A stretch of 48,897 bases of DNA from Tychonema bourrellyi FEM_GT703 (GCF_002412335.2 NZ_NXIB02000014.1:1-48897), one strand, 5' to 3'; positions 1 through 7,956 are shown, counted from the first letter of the stretch. Made by a program: numbers and translations. Notes: generated from the sequence alone by a model not told the origin.

Positions 1-34
1 GGGCATGGGGCATGGGGCATTGGGCATTGGGTAT
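1..34. repeat. GGGCATT/GGGCATG short tandem repeat
   Basis: Four or five imperfect 7-bp units of GGGCATT or GGGCATG run into the window start. The same unit, or its complement TGCCCAA, recurs near 14715-14752, 22727-22746 and 30177-30206, so it is a genome-wide short tandem repeat rather than a local element. Confidence 0.85.
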
Positions 35-51
35 AGTTAACTAATAACAAC

Positions 52-157
52 AGTCAACCGTCAACAGTCAACCGTCAACCGTCAACAGTCAACCGTCAAC
101 AGTCAACCGTCAACCGTCAACAGTCAACCGTCAACAATCAACAGTCAACAGTCAACA
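52..157. repeat. CAACAGT/CAACCGT heptamer tandem repeat
   Basis: About fifteen alternating 7-bp units CAACAGT and CAACCGT fill the spacer upstream of the Ycf51 gene. This is the cyanobacterial short tandemly repeated repetitive (STRR) type of sequence. The same units occur at 28031-28103 and, on the other strand, at 48633-48679. No spacers of CRISPR type are present. Confidence 0.9.
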
Positions 158-166
158 AATTATCAA

Positions 167-685
167 ATGAACGTAAATTCTACTTTTTTAATGTATGCCC
201 AATGGGCGGGAATTCTAACAGCAATTTTGGCTGTTGTGACAGTGCTAGCTTTTATTTTGCAATGGGGCTTTCGCTTCCGTTTGGTAGGAGTTACTAGCTT
301 TATGGCCGTGATTGCTGCCAGTATATTTGGTCTCGGTTTGGGACTGTTTAGTCGCACACAAATTGCGGGTGCGGTTCGCTATTCTTTAGTTTATGATACT
401 GGTGGCGCTCAAACTGTAGTTACCGTGCCGCCTTCGATCACCGAATCGGAGTTAGAGGCGACAATGCAGCAAGCAGCGGCAGATTTGTACTCTCCAGGGC
501 GCAGCGGCAGTGGCAGAGACTACATGACAATTCGGGTACGGACGATCGTACATCCAGAGCCTGGGGTGTCGCAGCCGTTGTTTTTGGGCGAGGTGAGGCG
601 ATCGCTGGCTACTCGTTATGATGACAAAATGGCGATCGAAATCTTCCCCGACAAAGTTGCTATTCTAAAAAAATATCAAGCCTGA
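167..685 (+). CDS. ycf51: Ycf51 family membrane protein
   Basis: A 172-residue protein that I recognise as the Ycf51 (DUF2518) family, conserved in cyanobacteria and some algal plastids, with no established function. Two hydrophobic segments are visible at about residues 12-32 and 40-60, the second rich in Gly and Leu, followed by a soluble C-terminal domain of about 110 residues with alternating strand-like sequence. The ATG at 167 follows directly on the heptamer repeat, so the promoter and ribosome binding site must lie within or next to repeat DNA; no clear Shine-Dalgarno is seen. The next gene on this strand is 308 bp away, so it is probably a single transcription unit. Family assignment is from sequence memory; the function remains open. 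Confidence 0.8.
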   Translation: MNVNSTFLMYAQWAGILTAILAVVTVLAFILQWGFRFRLVGVTSFMAVIAASIFGLGLGLFSRTQIAGAVRYSLVYDTGGAQTVVTVPPSITESELEATMQQAAADLYSPGRSGSGRDYMTIRVRTIVHPEPGVSQPLFLGEVRRSLATRYDDKMAIEIFPDKVAILKKYQA

Positions 686-686
686 T

Positions 687-760
687 AAATGCTGTAGGGG
701 CGGGTTTTACAAACAATAATTGCCGAAAACCGACAATCTCGAAAACCCGCCCCCAACCAG
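687..760. repeat. Repeat family C, copy 1 (GGGGCGGGTTTT element)
   Basis: The element begins AATGCTGTAGGGGCGGGTTT and ends with the complementary AAACCCGCCCCC, so it can form a hairpin. The reverse complement of this whole stretch recurs at 2350-2426, giving inverted copies on both sides of the TPR gene at 994-2343. Confidence 0.8.
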
Positions 761-861
761 CTTAGATGATGCGGCGATTGAAAGACACTGTTGGCGAATG
801 TCTGAGGGGTCTCACTCCTCACTTCTGAATCCAGCGCTCTTGGTATTTCTCGCATAGATTT

Positions 862-896
862 TGTAGGTTGGGTAGAGCGTCAGCGAAACCCAACAC
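862..896. repeat. GTAGGTTGGGT...ACCCAAC hairpin
   Basis: A small inverted repeat with arms of the type GGTTGGGT and ACCCAAC. Related copies are seen at 41722-41754 and, more diverged, at 20655-20692. Together with family C copy 1 and family A copy 1 it makes up most of the 308-bp gap at 686-993, in which no gene is visible. Confidence 0.7.
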
Positions 897-907
897 ATTA
901 TTTTAAA

Positions 908-951
908 AGACATCTCCCATAATTATTGTGGAACAGGCATCCTGCCTGTTC
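908..951. repeat. Repeat family A, copy 1 (partial)
   Basis: Left part of the dispersed family A element: the terminal AGACATCTCCCA followed by TAATTATTGTGG and the hairpin GAACAGGCAT/CCTGCCTGTTC. The right terminal repeat is missing, and the element ends about 43 bases before the ATG of the TPR gene. An upstream GTG inside this element is in frame with that gene but is probably not its start. Confidence 0.85.
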
Positions 952-993
952 TTGGCTATCTTCTTAGGAAAAGTATCACAAAAATATCAAATT

Positions 994-2343
994 ATGACTC
1001 AAGAATCTGAAAAAAGGCAAGCTTGTTGGGAAAGATGGAACCGAGAAGATGATCTAGCTTTGACTCCCCAAGAACGGAAACGGGAATTGGTGAGAATTCA
1101 AGTTTTAATTGATGAGTATTCGCCAACACCAGAACAAAAAGCTGATTTGTTTTTAGAACAAGGTTTATTGTATAGCTTTGGTGAAGAATACGCAAAAGCG
1201 ATCGCCTCCTATGACAAAGCCTTAGAAATCAAACCAGACGATCGCAAAGCCTGGTACAAGCGGGGTAATGCACTGGGTAATTTAGGAAGGCTTGAAGCAG
1301 CGATCGCCTCCTACGACAAAGCCTTAGAAATTAAACCAGATTTACACGCAGCCTGGTACAATCGGGGCATTGCACAGCGTAATTTAGGCTTGTTTGAATC
1401 AGCGATCGCCTCCTACGACAAAGCCTTAGAAATCAAACCAGACGATCGCAAAGCCTGGTACAATCGGGGCATTGCACAGCGTAATTTAGGCTTGTTTGAA
1501 GCAGCGATCGCCGACTTCGACAAAGCCTTAGAAATACAACCGGATTTACACGCAGCCTGGAACATTCGGGGCGGTACACTGTATAATTTAGGCTTGTTAA
1601 AAGAGGCGCTCCTGTCCTTCGACAAAGCCTTAGAAATCAAACCAGATTTACACAAATCTTGGTACTGTCGGGGCTATGCACTGTATAAATTAGGCTTGTT
1701 AAAAGAGGCGCTAGCCTCCTTCGAGAAAGCGTTAGAAATCAAACCAGATTTACACAAAGCCTGGAACAATCGGGGCATTGCACTAGGTAATTTAGGCTCA
1801 TTGGAAGCAGCGATCGCCTCCTACGACAAAGCCTTAGAATTCAAGCCAGATTATCACGAAGCATGGAGCAATCGGGGCTATGCACTGCGTAATTTAGGCT
1901 TGTTAAAAGAGGCGCTCGTCTCCTACGACAAAGCCTTAGAAATTAAACCAGATTTACACAAAGCCTGGTACTGTCGCGGCTCTGCACTGCTTAATTTAGG
2001 AAGGTTTGAAACAGCGCTCGTCTCCTACGAAAAAGCCTTAGAATTCAAACCAGATTTACACAAAGCCTGGTACTATCGCGGCATTGCACTGTATAAATTA
2101 GGATTGTTTGAAGCAGCGATCGCATCCTACAACAAATCCTTAGAATTAAAACCAGATGATCGGGAAGCATTTTATAATAAAGCTGGCTGTCATGGGTTGC
2201 GTAGTCAGATTGACCAAGCAATTCAGAATTTGCAGCAAGCCATCAATCTGAATCCTGACAAATGCCGAGAAAGGGCAAAAACTGACTCGGATTTTGATAG
2301 TATGCGATCGGATATTCGGTTTCAAGCCTTGATTCAAGGATAG
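994..2343 (+). CDS. Tetratricopeptide repeat (TPR) protein, 11 units
   Basis: A 449-residue protein built almost wholly of 34-residue TPR units. The pattern W-Y-x-R-G-x-A-L...A-x-x-x-Y-x-K-A-L-E-x-K-P-D recurs about eleven times from residue 45 to 420. It is followed by a short non-TPR tail (CRERAKTDSDFDSMRSDIRF) that closely resembles the tail of the TPR protein at 3916-5139. TPR arrays are protein-binding scaffolds; no catalytic or membrane segment is seen, so it is probably a cytosolic adaptor. The frame is open back to a GTG at 928, but that stretch is repeat family A DNA, so I prefer the ATG at 994. The repeat units are very similar at the DNA level (102-bp period, GCGATCGC in many), indicating expansion by recombination. 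The partner protein is unknown. Confidence 0.85.
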   Translation: MTQESEKRQACWERWNREDDLALTPQERKRELVRIQVLIDEYSPTPEQKADLFLEQGLLYSFGEEYAKAIASYDKALEIKPDDRKAWYKRGNALGNLGRLEAAIASYDKALEIKPDLHAAWYNRGIAQRNLGLFESAIASYDKALEIKPDDRKAWYNRGIAQRNLGLFEAAIADFDKALEIQPDLHAAWNIRGGTLYNLGLLKEALLSFDKALEIKPDLHKSWYCRGYALYKLGLLKEALASFEKALEIKPDLHKAWNNRGIALGNLGSLEAAIASYDKALEFKPDYHEAWSNRGYALRNLGLLKEALVSYDKALEIKPDLHKAWYCRGSALLNLGRFETALVSYEKALEFKPDLHKAWYYRGIALYKLGLFEAAIASYNKSLELKPDDREAFYNKAGCHGLRSQIDQAIQNLQQAINLNPDKCRERAKTDSDFDSMRSDIRFQALIQG

Positions 2344-2349
2344 GGATTT

Positions 2350-2426
2350 GTAGTTGGGTGGGGGCGGGTTTTTGAGATTGTTAGTTATTGGCAAAAATTG
2401 TTGGCGAACCCGCCCCTACAGCATTA
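2350..2426. repeat. Repeat family C, copy 2 (inverted)
   Basis: Read on the minus strand this matches 687-760 over most of its length, including the AATGCTGTAGGGGCGGGTT start and the AAACCCGCCCCCA end. It lies seven bases after the TPR stop codon, and its hairpin could also end transcription. Confidence 0.8.
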
Positions 2427-2435
2427 CAAAAAGTA

Positions 2436-2465
2436 TTCGACCGAAGCTAGTGGACACGCTATGAT
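2436..2465 (+). promoter_or_regulatory. Putative sigma-70 promoter upstream of antitoxin-like gene
   Basis: A -10-like TATGAT (2460-2465) is preceded at 18 bp by TTCGAC (2436-2441), a weak -35. The region leads to a strong ribosome binding site GGGAGGTAAAAG just before the ATG at 2491. This is inference from hexamers only. Confidence 0.35.
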
Positions 2466-2490
2466 AGAAGAATTAGTAGGGAGGTAAAAG

Positions 2491-2892
2491 ATGACTCAAC
2501 TAAATGTAACTGTAACTAATGACAGATTTCCCGAACTCATCGCCCGCGTCGAGGATACTGGAGAACGAATTGTCATAGAACAGGAAGGAAGGGCGATCGC
2601 TGCTATTATTACTTACGCCAATCTGAAGCGACTAGAAGCATTAGAAACTGACCTAATTAACAAAGCAAAACTCGAAGAATATGAATGGCTAAAAGCTGCG
2701 ATATGCAATCGGGCCTTTGATTCTCTGAGAGACTCAGCGGAAGACATCTACACTTTAGCTGATGGCTTGCCATTCCAGGACTCAGAATGGATTAAAACAG
2801 TAGCGATCGGTCCTAACTTTGGTTCGATTCTCGACCCAGAAAACGAATTACAGACTCAGACAAAAGAAACCGGGTTTTCACCAAATCTGTGA
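2491..2892 (+). CDS. Phd/YefM-like antitoxin, orphan, with C-terminal extension
   Basis: A 133-residue protein. Residues 1-55 match the DNA-binding fold of the Phd/YefM antitoxin family: an N-terminal strand, FPELIARVEDTGERIVIEQE, then a strand of alternating Ala/Ile, AAIITYANLKRL. These proteins normally bind their own promoter and neutralise a toxin encoded next to them. Here the C-terminal part (about 60-133) is longer than usual and unfamiliar, and no RelE/YoeB-, Doc- or PIN-like gene adjoins it; the next gene encodes a Uma2-type nuclease. A good GGAGG ribosome binding site supports the ATG at 2491. The last nine codons (ETGFSPNL and stop) come from a family B repeat, so the original C terminus may have been replaced. 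Confidence 0.6.
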   Translation: MTQLNVTVTNDRFPELIARVEDTGERIVIEQEGRAIAAIITYANLKRLEALETDLINKAKLEEYEWLKAAICNRAFDSLRDSAEDIYTLADGLPFQDSEWIKTVAIGPNFGSILDPENELQTQTKETGFSPNL

Positions 2893-2928
2893 GTTGTCAC
2901 AAAGTATTGTCGTAAAAAACCGGTTTCT
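2865..2928. repeat. Repeat family B, copy 1 (GAAACCGGGTTT hairpin)
   Basis: Arms AGAAACCGGGTTTT and AAAAAACCGGTTTCT are separated by about 35 bases. The left arm encodes the last codons and stop of the antitoxin-like gene. Confidence 0.85.
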
Positions 2929-2975
2929 GGCCACCATTCGTAAATCTTGTTAGATACTTTTCGGAGACAACTATT

Positions 2976-3698
2976 ATGCAAGTCACAACCGCAGAAATCA
3001 TTTATCCTTCCAGCGATGGTCAACCAATGGCAGAAAGCACAATTCAATACGAATTAATTGTCAAAATCAAAGAAGGTTGCGAATCGCTGTTTAAGCATGA
3101 CCCAAACGTTTTTGTAGCCGCCGATTTACTCTGGTATCCCGTTGAGGGGAGAATCGATATTTCTCAAGCACCTGATACGATGGTGATATTTGGGAGACCA
3201 AAAGGCGATCGACGTTCTTACATACAATACCGAGAGGATAATATTGGCCCTCAAGTCGTCTTTGAGATTCGGTCTCATAATGATACCCAAACTAAAATGA
3301 ATAGAAAAGTTTCATTTTACCAGCGTTATGGAGTTGATGAGTATTATGTTTACGATCCAGAAAGAAATGAGTTGGAAGGTTGGCAAAGAATTGAAGGAAT
3401 CTTAGAAGTAATTGAGCCGATGGAGGGATGGATTAGTCCGAGATTGGGAGTGCGATTTGAATTGGGAGAAGATGGGTTGGAAATTTATCGACCTGATGGA
3501 GAAAAGTTTATTTCCTATGCGGAATTAGAAGAAGAGAGGTTATTGGATCGTCAGCGTCTACAACAAGAGTCTCAAAGGGCTGAACAAGAGTCCCAAAGGG
3601 CTGAACAAGAGTCTCAAAGGGCTGAACAAGAGTCTCAAAGGGCTCAACGTTTAGCTGCTAAATTGCGCGAATTGAACATCGATCCAGATAGCATTTAA
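2976..3698 (+). CDS. Uma2 family endonuclease-like protein (DUF820)
   Basis: A 240-residue protein. Residues about 1-170 fit the Uma2/DUF820 family, a very large cyanobacterial group with a PD-(D/E)XK nuclease fold. Visible signatures are an Asp in VFVAADLLWYP, the PDTMVIFG strand, VVFEIRSHND with the acidic catalytic position, and YGVDEYYVYDPE. Biochemical substrates of most members are unknown. The C terminus (about 187-240) is a charged coiled coil with four QES-QRAE heptads encoded by near-perfect 21-bp repeats, ending in the family-typical LAAKLRELNIDPD segment. The start ATG at 2976 follows CGGAGACAACT, a reasonable ribosome binding site. It is followed by a family B hairpin and is probably transcribed with, or just after, the antitoxin-like gene. 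Confidence 0.8.
   Translation: MQVTTAEIIYPSSDGQPMAESTIQYELIVKIKEGCESLFKHDPNVFVAADLLWYPVEGRIDISQAPDTMVIFGRPKGDRRSYIQYREDNIGPQVVFEIRSHNDTQTKMNRKVSFYQRYGVDEYYVYDPERNELEGWQRIEGILEVIEPMEGWISPRLGVRFELGEDGLEIYRPDGEKFISYAELEEERLLDRQRLQQESQRAEQESQRAEQESQRAEQESQRAQRLAAKLRELNIDPDSI
3561..3648 (+). repeat. 21-bp tandem repeat coding for QESQRAE heptads
   Basis: Four units close to CAAGAGTCTCAAAGGGCTGAA occur in tandem inside the Uma2 gene. They keep the reading frame and lengthen a coiled coil by whole heptads, so copy number could vary between strains without breaking the gene. Confidence 0.85.
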
Positions 3699-3718
3699 GC
3701 CGGAATAAATGCTAAGCT

Positions 3719-3753
3719 AAAAAACCCGGTTTTTTTGATAAATCGGGTTTCTG
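3719..3753. repeat. Repeat family B, copy 2, short hairpin; possible terminator
   Basis: AAAAACCCGG followed by a T run and then ATCGGGTTTCT forms a compact stem-loop 21 bases after the Uma2 stop codon. It may act as a terminator. It belongs to the same family as 2865-2928, 7731-7762, 8828-8892 and 12889-12955. Confidence 0.7.
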
Positions 3754-3915
3754 CCGATCGCGGTTATTGATTCTTTTAACTTAATTGTGTCATTCTCAGT
3801 GACAGGCTAAATTACCAGAATACTCAGGTTTTGCTCGTGGGAAGGGCGCAAAGCGTCTTATCATAAAAGTTAATATAAAAAAACGGCAAGTTTACAAAAA
3901 ATGAGGTGAAATTCC

Positions 3916-5139
3916 TTGCAAACACTAGCTAGTATGGAAAAGCCGATCGACCGTGGGGGAACATCCATAGAACTAAATCCCCAAGACCCTCAAACTTGGT
4001 ACGATCGCGGTAACGCCCTAGAAGAGATGGGAATGTTGCAACCTGCGATCGAATCCTGGGATAAAGCAATCAGACTAGAACCACGATTTTACGAAGCTTG
4101 GTATAACAAGGGTGTAGCCCTCAGAAAATTGGGACAGCTAGAAGAGGCGATCGCAGCCTATGACCAATCTCTAAAAATTAAACCAGACCACCCAGAAGCA
4201 TTGTATAATCTCGGCAACGTTCTGGGGAAGTGCAACAGGCTCTCAGAGGCGATCGCATCCTACGAAAAGGCGATCGAATTTAAACCACATTACCATGAAG
4301 CCTGGTCAAACCGTGGCAACGCCCTCGTCAAATTGGAACGCTTCGACGAAGCCATCGCCTCCTACGACAAAGCCTTAACCATTCAACCAGACTACTGGGA
4401 AGCTTGGTACAACAAAGCATTTTCCCTCAAAAAATCAGGACAAAACGACAAGGCGATCGCAGCTTACGACAAGGCGATCGAACTTCAACCAGATTTGCAC
4501 CAAGCGTGGTATAATCGCGCAGTCGCTTTAGCCGATGCCAAACGCTACCTAGAGGCGATCGCCGACTACGACAAAACTCTTCAACTACGACCAAAATCCC
4601 CCGCAGCCTGGAACAAACGCGGCACTGCGATCGCCCAAATAGGAAAATTTGCAGAAGCCATAGACTCCTGGGACAAAAGCCTCGCACTCAAACCAGACAA
4701 CAGCGAAGCTTGGTACAATCGGGGTTTAGCCCTGGCCAACTTGCAACAATACTCCGAAGCCATCGCCTCCTGGGACAAAACACTAGAAAGAGTGCCCGAC
4801 AATATCGATGCCTGGTACAACCGCGCCGTCGCCCTCAAAAAAATCGAACGATTTGCCGAAGCCATCGCTTCCTACGATAAAATCATCGCACTCAAACCAG
4901 ACGATCCAAACCTTTATTATCAAAAAGCTGGCATTTACGCCCTCGAAAAAGCAGCAAGCGAGTCAAAAAATCAGCCCGAAGCAGCTTTAGCAAGTATGAC
5001 TGACAAAGCGATCGCAAATCTCCGTAAGGCGATCGAGCTTAATCCGAAGAAATACCTAAAAATATGCCAAAATGACTCAAAATTTAATACAATACTTGAA
5101 GAAGTGCGGTCTTTGGCTTTAACTCAGGGTAAGCAATGA
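3916..5139 (+). CDS. Tetratricopeptide repeat (TPR) protein, about 10 units
   Basis: A 407-residue TPR protein with nine clear 34-residue units (W-Y-N-x-G...A-I-A-S-Y-D-K-A-I-x-x-x-P-D) from about residue 21 to 326 and a tenth interrupted by a 15-residue insertion (LEKAASESKNQPEAA). It ends in a tail like that of the TPR protein at 994-2343 (CQNDSKFNTILEEVRSLAL), suggesting a shared origin. Units alternate Y-D-K and W-D-K versions. It is likely a soluble scaffold with unknown partner. I take the TTG at 3916 as start because GAGGTG lies seven bases upstream; an ATG at 3934 is the alternative. Unlike the first TPR gene, the units here have diverged at the DNA level, so this copy seems older and more stable. 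Confidence 0.85.
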   Translation: MQTLASMEKPIDRGGTSIELNPQDPQTWYDRGNALEEMGMLQPAIESWDKAIRLEPRFYEAWYNKGVALRKLGQLEEAIAAYDQSLKIKPDHPEALYNLGNVLGKCNRLSEAIASYEKAIEFKPHYHEAWSNRGNALVKLERFDEAIASYDKALTIQPDYWEAWYNKAFSLKKSGQNDKAIAAYDKAIELQPDLHQAWYNRAVALADAKRYLEAIADYDKTLQLRPKSPAAWNKRGTAIAQIGKFAEAIDSWDKSLALKPDNSEAWYNRGLALANLQQYSEAIASWDKTLERVPDNIDAWYNRAVALKKIERFAEAIASYDKIIALKPDDPNLYYQKAGIYALEKAASESKNQPEAALASMTDKAIANLRKAIELNPKKYLKICQNDSKFNTILEEVRSLALTQGKQ

Positions 5140-5201
5140 TTGATGAATATGAACGCCGCACTATAATCCTTGTCGGCTAAACCGTACCGCTAACCCCAAT
5201 C

Positions 5202-6725
5202 ATGCAAACCCTAGACAAAACTCAGACAAAATTCGGTCAACTCACAGTCCGTCTTAGCGAAATCATCGACATCGAGTCAGCCTCTTCCCTATTACACTGG
5301 GATCAAGCCACCTATATGCCCGTCAGAGGTGCAAGCGCCAGAAGTCGCCAGTTGGCTACCCTCAAACAAATATCCCACGAAAAATTTACCGATCCCAAAA
5401 TTGGCGAACTCCTAGAAGACTTGCGGGGCTACGAACAAAGCCTCCCCTACGACTCCAACACCGCCAGCCTGATCCGCGTCGCCCGCAGAGATTACGATCG
5501 CGCAGCCAGAGTCCCCGCAGCCTTCATGGCCAAACTCTGTCGCCACCAAGCCGACTCCTACGAAGCCTGGGCTAGCGCTAAAGCCACCAACAACTTTGCA
5601 GCCGTCGAGCCATATCTCGAAAAAACCCTAGAATTAAGTAGGCAATATGCAAACTTTTTTCCCGAATACGAGCACATTGCCGATCCTTTGATCGATCGTA
5701 GCGACTACGGCATGAAAGTATCGATTTTGCGCCCGCTGTTCGCCCAATTGCGTCAAGAATTAGTGCCCATAGTCGAAGCCATCGCCTCCCAAACCCCAGC
5801 CGACGACTCCTGCTTGCACCAAAACTTCGCAGAAGCCCAGCAACTAGAATTCACGCGCACAGTGGTAGAACGTATGGGCTACGACTTCCAACGGGGACGA
5901 CAAGACATCACCTTGCACCCGTTTATGACCAACTTCTCCATAGACGACGTGCGGATCACCACCCGCGTCTACAAAGACCACTTGGATCAAGCACTTTTTA
6001 GCAGTATCCACGAAGCCGGACACGCTCTTTACGAACTCGGAAATTCTGCCGAATTTGAAGGCACACTGCTTGCTGGTGGCATTTCCTCTGGTGTTCACGA
6101 AAGCCAGTCCCGGCTTTGGGAAAATTTGGTCGGCCGCAGTCGCGGTTTCTGGGAATGTTTTTACCCGCAATTGCAAGGCGTGTTTTTGCGGCAGTTGGGA
6201 CACGTTACCACTGACCAATTTTACAAAGCAATTAACAAAGTTGGGCGATCGCTCGTCCGCACCGATGCCGATGAAGTAACCTACAACCTCCACGTAGCGA
6301 TCCGCTTTGACCTAGAATTGGCAATGGTAGAGGGAAAGCTCTCGGTTCACGACCTCCCGGAAGCTTGGAACGATCGCTACAAAACCGACCTGGGCATTGT
6401 CCCTGCGACTGATAGCGAGGGTGCAATGCAGGATGTTCACTGGTATGTTGGGACGATCGGCGGAATGTTCCAAGGCTACACTCTGGGTAACTTAATGAGC
6501 GCCCAATTCTACGAAACAGCCGTCAAAATCAACCCCGAAATTCCGGTTGAAATAGAGCGGGGAAACTTTACCGTACTCCACGATTGGCTAAAACAAAATA
6601 TCTATCAGCACGGCCGGAAGTACACTGCTGTCGAATTGGTCGATCGAGTTACTGGTTCTGCTTTAAGTATCGAGCCATTTGTGCGGTACATTCGCCACAA
6701 GTATGGGGAGTTTTATGTCGTCTAA
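5202..6725 (+). CDS. Carboxypeptidase M32 (thermostable carboxypeptidase 1 type)
   Basis: A 507-residue zinc metallocarboxypeptidase of family M32, the usual full length. The zinc-binding HExxH motif is HEAGH at residues 270-274, followed about 25 residues later by the family motif HESQSRLWEN with the third zinc ligand, and later by ADEVTYNLH. M32 enzymes remove C-terminal amino acids from peptides with broad specificity and act in the cytosol in peptide turnover; no signal peptide is present. The start ATG at 5202 is followed by the family-typical N terminus with SLLHWDQATYMP (catalytic-domain entry). It follows the TPR gene by 62 bp, so cotranscription is possible but not shown. Confidence 0.93.
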   Translation: MQTLDKTQTKFGQLTVRLSEIIDIESASSLLHWDQATYMPVRGASARSRQLATLKQISHEKFTDPKIGELLEDLRGYEQSLPYDSNTASLIRVARRDYDRAARVPAAFMAKLCRHQADSYEAWASAKATNNFAAVEPYLEKTLELSRQYANFFPEYEHIADPLIDRSDYGMKVSILRPLFAQLRQELVPIVEAIASQTPADDSCLHQNFAEAQQLEFTRTVVERMGYDFQRGRQDITLHPFMTNFSIDDVRITTRVYKDHLDQALFSSIHEAGHALYELGNSAEFEGTLLAGGISSGVHESQSRLWENLVGRSRGFWECFYPQLQGVFLRQLGHVTTDQFYKAINKVGRSLVRTDADEVTYNLHVAIRFDLELAMVEGKLSVHDLPEAWNDRYKTDLGIVPATDSEGAMQDVHWYVGTIGGMFQGYTLGNLMSAQFYETAVKINPEIPVEIERGNFTVLHDWLKQNIYQHGRKYTAVELVDRVTGSALSIEPFVRYIRHKYGEFYVV

Positions 6726-6795
6726 ACTTAGACCACCGCAGATATTTCTCACAAAACAATCCTGGTAATACAATGAGATTGGGCAATATTAGGAT

Positions 6796-6863
6796 AGGCA
6801 TCTCCAATAATTGTGGAACAGGCATCTTGCCTGTTCAAAACGGGCTTTTCTGGAGATTACTAA
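6796..6863. repeat. Repeat family A, copy 2
   Basis: Left end AGGCATCTCC, central hairpin GAACAGGCATCTTGCCTGTTC, right end TGGAGATTAC: a complete but diverged family A element. It sits just upstream of the peptidoglycan-binding protein and ends about 20 bases before its ATG. Confidence 0.8.
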
Positions 6864-6883
6864 TAGACAAACCTTATCAACAA

Positions 6884-7603
6884 ATGAAACTTATGCGTAT
6901 AACTACTGCTACGATTCTCGGTTTAGTGGCTTTGGTAACTCCTGGATTGACCAGGAATGCCACCGCGGCTTTTGAGTCCAAAAGTTTTGTTCAAGAACAG
7001 AGCAGCCAAGACCTTGTGACTCCTGCTGACTCTGGTGCTTCGGCATCCCCAGAGGCAAATTCTGATCGGAAGATGTTTAATAAGCCTTTTTATGCTGGGG
7101 AGCAAAAGCCAGTTAGAAAGGAGAAAACTATATCAGCGGGAGCAGATGGCCCGGAGGTTGCAGCTATACAGCAGCGGTTGCAAATTCATGGTTTTGCGAT
7201 CGGCAAGATCGACGGTTCCTATGGTTCTCGCACCACATCGGCTGTAAACGACTTTCAGCAGTCTAAGGGCTTGAATTCAGATGGGATTGTGGACAAAAGC
7301 ACTTGGACAGCTTTAGCAGCAGATCCAGTGCCAGCTTCTAAAGTTTCTCAGAACAATGCTCCGATCGAAAACGAGGCTGCGGTTCCGAGCAAAACTGTAA
7401 CTATTCTGACTAAAGGCTCCTTTGGTGCGAAGGTGAAGACGTTGCAGGCGCGCTTGGAAGTGGCGGGCTATGCTCCGGGTCCGATCGACGGTATTTTTGG
7501 TGCCCGCACCATTTCTGCTGTCAAGGGCTTTCAGGAGTCTCAAGGTTTGAAGGCAAACGGCGTGGTGGACGAAATCACTTGGAAGGCGATCGGCAAAAAC
7601 TAA
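6884..7603 (+). CDS. Secreted protein with two peptidoglycan-binding domains
   Basis: A 239-residue protein with an N-terminal signal peptide (basic MKLMRITT, hydrophobic ILGLVALVTPGL, then a likely cleavage after ATA-A near residue 30). After a Ser/Ala/Pro-rich linker come two PG_binding_1 domains at about 85-145 and 175-238, each with the pattern L-Q-x-R-L...G-x-x-D-G-x-x-G-x-x-T-x-x-A-V...F-Q-x-x-x-G-L...G-x-V-D...T-W. Such domains bind cell-wall peptidoglycan. No hydrolase domain is attached, so it is a wall-bound accessory or targeting protein. The frame is open upstream to 6584 through the end of the carboxypeptidase gene, but only the ATG at 6884 (or 6893) gives a proper signal peptide. 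Confidence 0.85.
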   Translation: MKLMRITTATILGLVALVTPGLTRNATAAFESKSFVQEQSSQDLVTPADSGASASPEANSDRKMFNKPFYAGEQKPVRKEKTISAGADGPEVAAIQQRLQIHGFAIGKIDGSYGSRTTSAVNDFQQSKGLNSDGIVDKSTWTALAADPVPASKVSQNNAPIENEAAVPSKTVTILTKGSFGAKVKTLQARLEVAGYAPGPIDGIFGARTISAVKGFQESQGLKANGVVDEITWKAIGKN

Positions 7604-7730
7604 GTGACAAGTCAATCGATTTTCGATTTTCGATTTTAGATTGATTCCACGGATAAATCCGGGGGCTTGTACCACCTTTGAAATTCTTGGTCAGAAATTG
7701 GGAAAATTGCTGTGGCCATAACTCAGAAGC

Positions 7731-7762
7731 AGACCCGGTTTTTTGTGTGAAACCGGGTTTCT
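7731..7762. repeat. Repeat family B, copy 3
   Basis: Arms AGACCCGGTTTT and GAAACCGGGTTTCT with a short loop, about 55 bases upstream of the tRNA gene. The rest of the 7604-7817 spacer holds an AT-rich GATTTTCGATTTTCGATTTTAG run and no gene. Confidence 0.75.
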
Positions 7763-7817
7763 CGATTTTGATTGACAAATAAAAGAGTGGTGTGGTATGG
7801 TAATTTAATGCGATCGA

Positions 7818-7899
7818 GCGGATATGGCGAAATTGGCAGACGCGCCAGATTTAGGTTCTGGTTCCGAAAGGAGTGAAGGTTCAAGTCCTTTTATCCGCA
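7818..7899 (+). tRNA. tRNA-Leu (anticodon UAG)
   Basis: An 82-nt class II tRNA. The acceptor stem GCGGATA pairs with TATCCGC at 7892-7898, followed by discriminator A. The D-arm is TGGCGAAATTGGCAGACGCG. The anticodon stem CCAGA/TCTGG encloses loop TTTAGGT with anticodon TAG. A long variable arm of the leucine type follows, and the T-loop is TTCAAGT. The CCA end is not encoded. It reads CUN leucine codons. Confidence 0.96.
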
Positions 7900-7913
7900 T
7901 ATAAAATCTCATT

Positions 7914-7956
7914 GTAAAAAACACAGTCTTACCAATTGGTAAGGCGGTGTTTTTTC
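7914..7956 (+). terminator. Rho-independent terminator after tRNA-Leu
   Basis: A strong stem formed by AAAAAACAC..CTTACC and GGTAAG..GTGTTTTTT around AATT, ending in a T run, 15 bases after the tRNA. Because both flanks are A- and T-rich it could work in both directions. Confidence 0.85.

Noticed and set aside
52..157. Regularly repeated sequence as a possible CRISPR array
   Set aside because: The units are 7 bp and contiguous, with no unique spacers of 30-40 bp and no cas genes.
928..993. GTG at 928 as start of the first TPR gene
   Set aside because: The stretch is repeat family A DNA and encodes no TPR sequence; the ATG at 994 is a better start.
6584..6883. N-terminal extension of the peptidoglycan-binding protein
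   Set aside because: It overlaps the carboxypeptidase gene in another frame and a family A repeat, and would bury the signal peptide.
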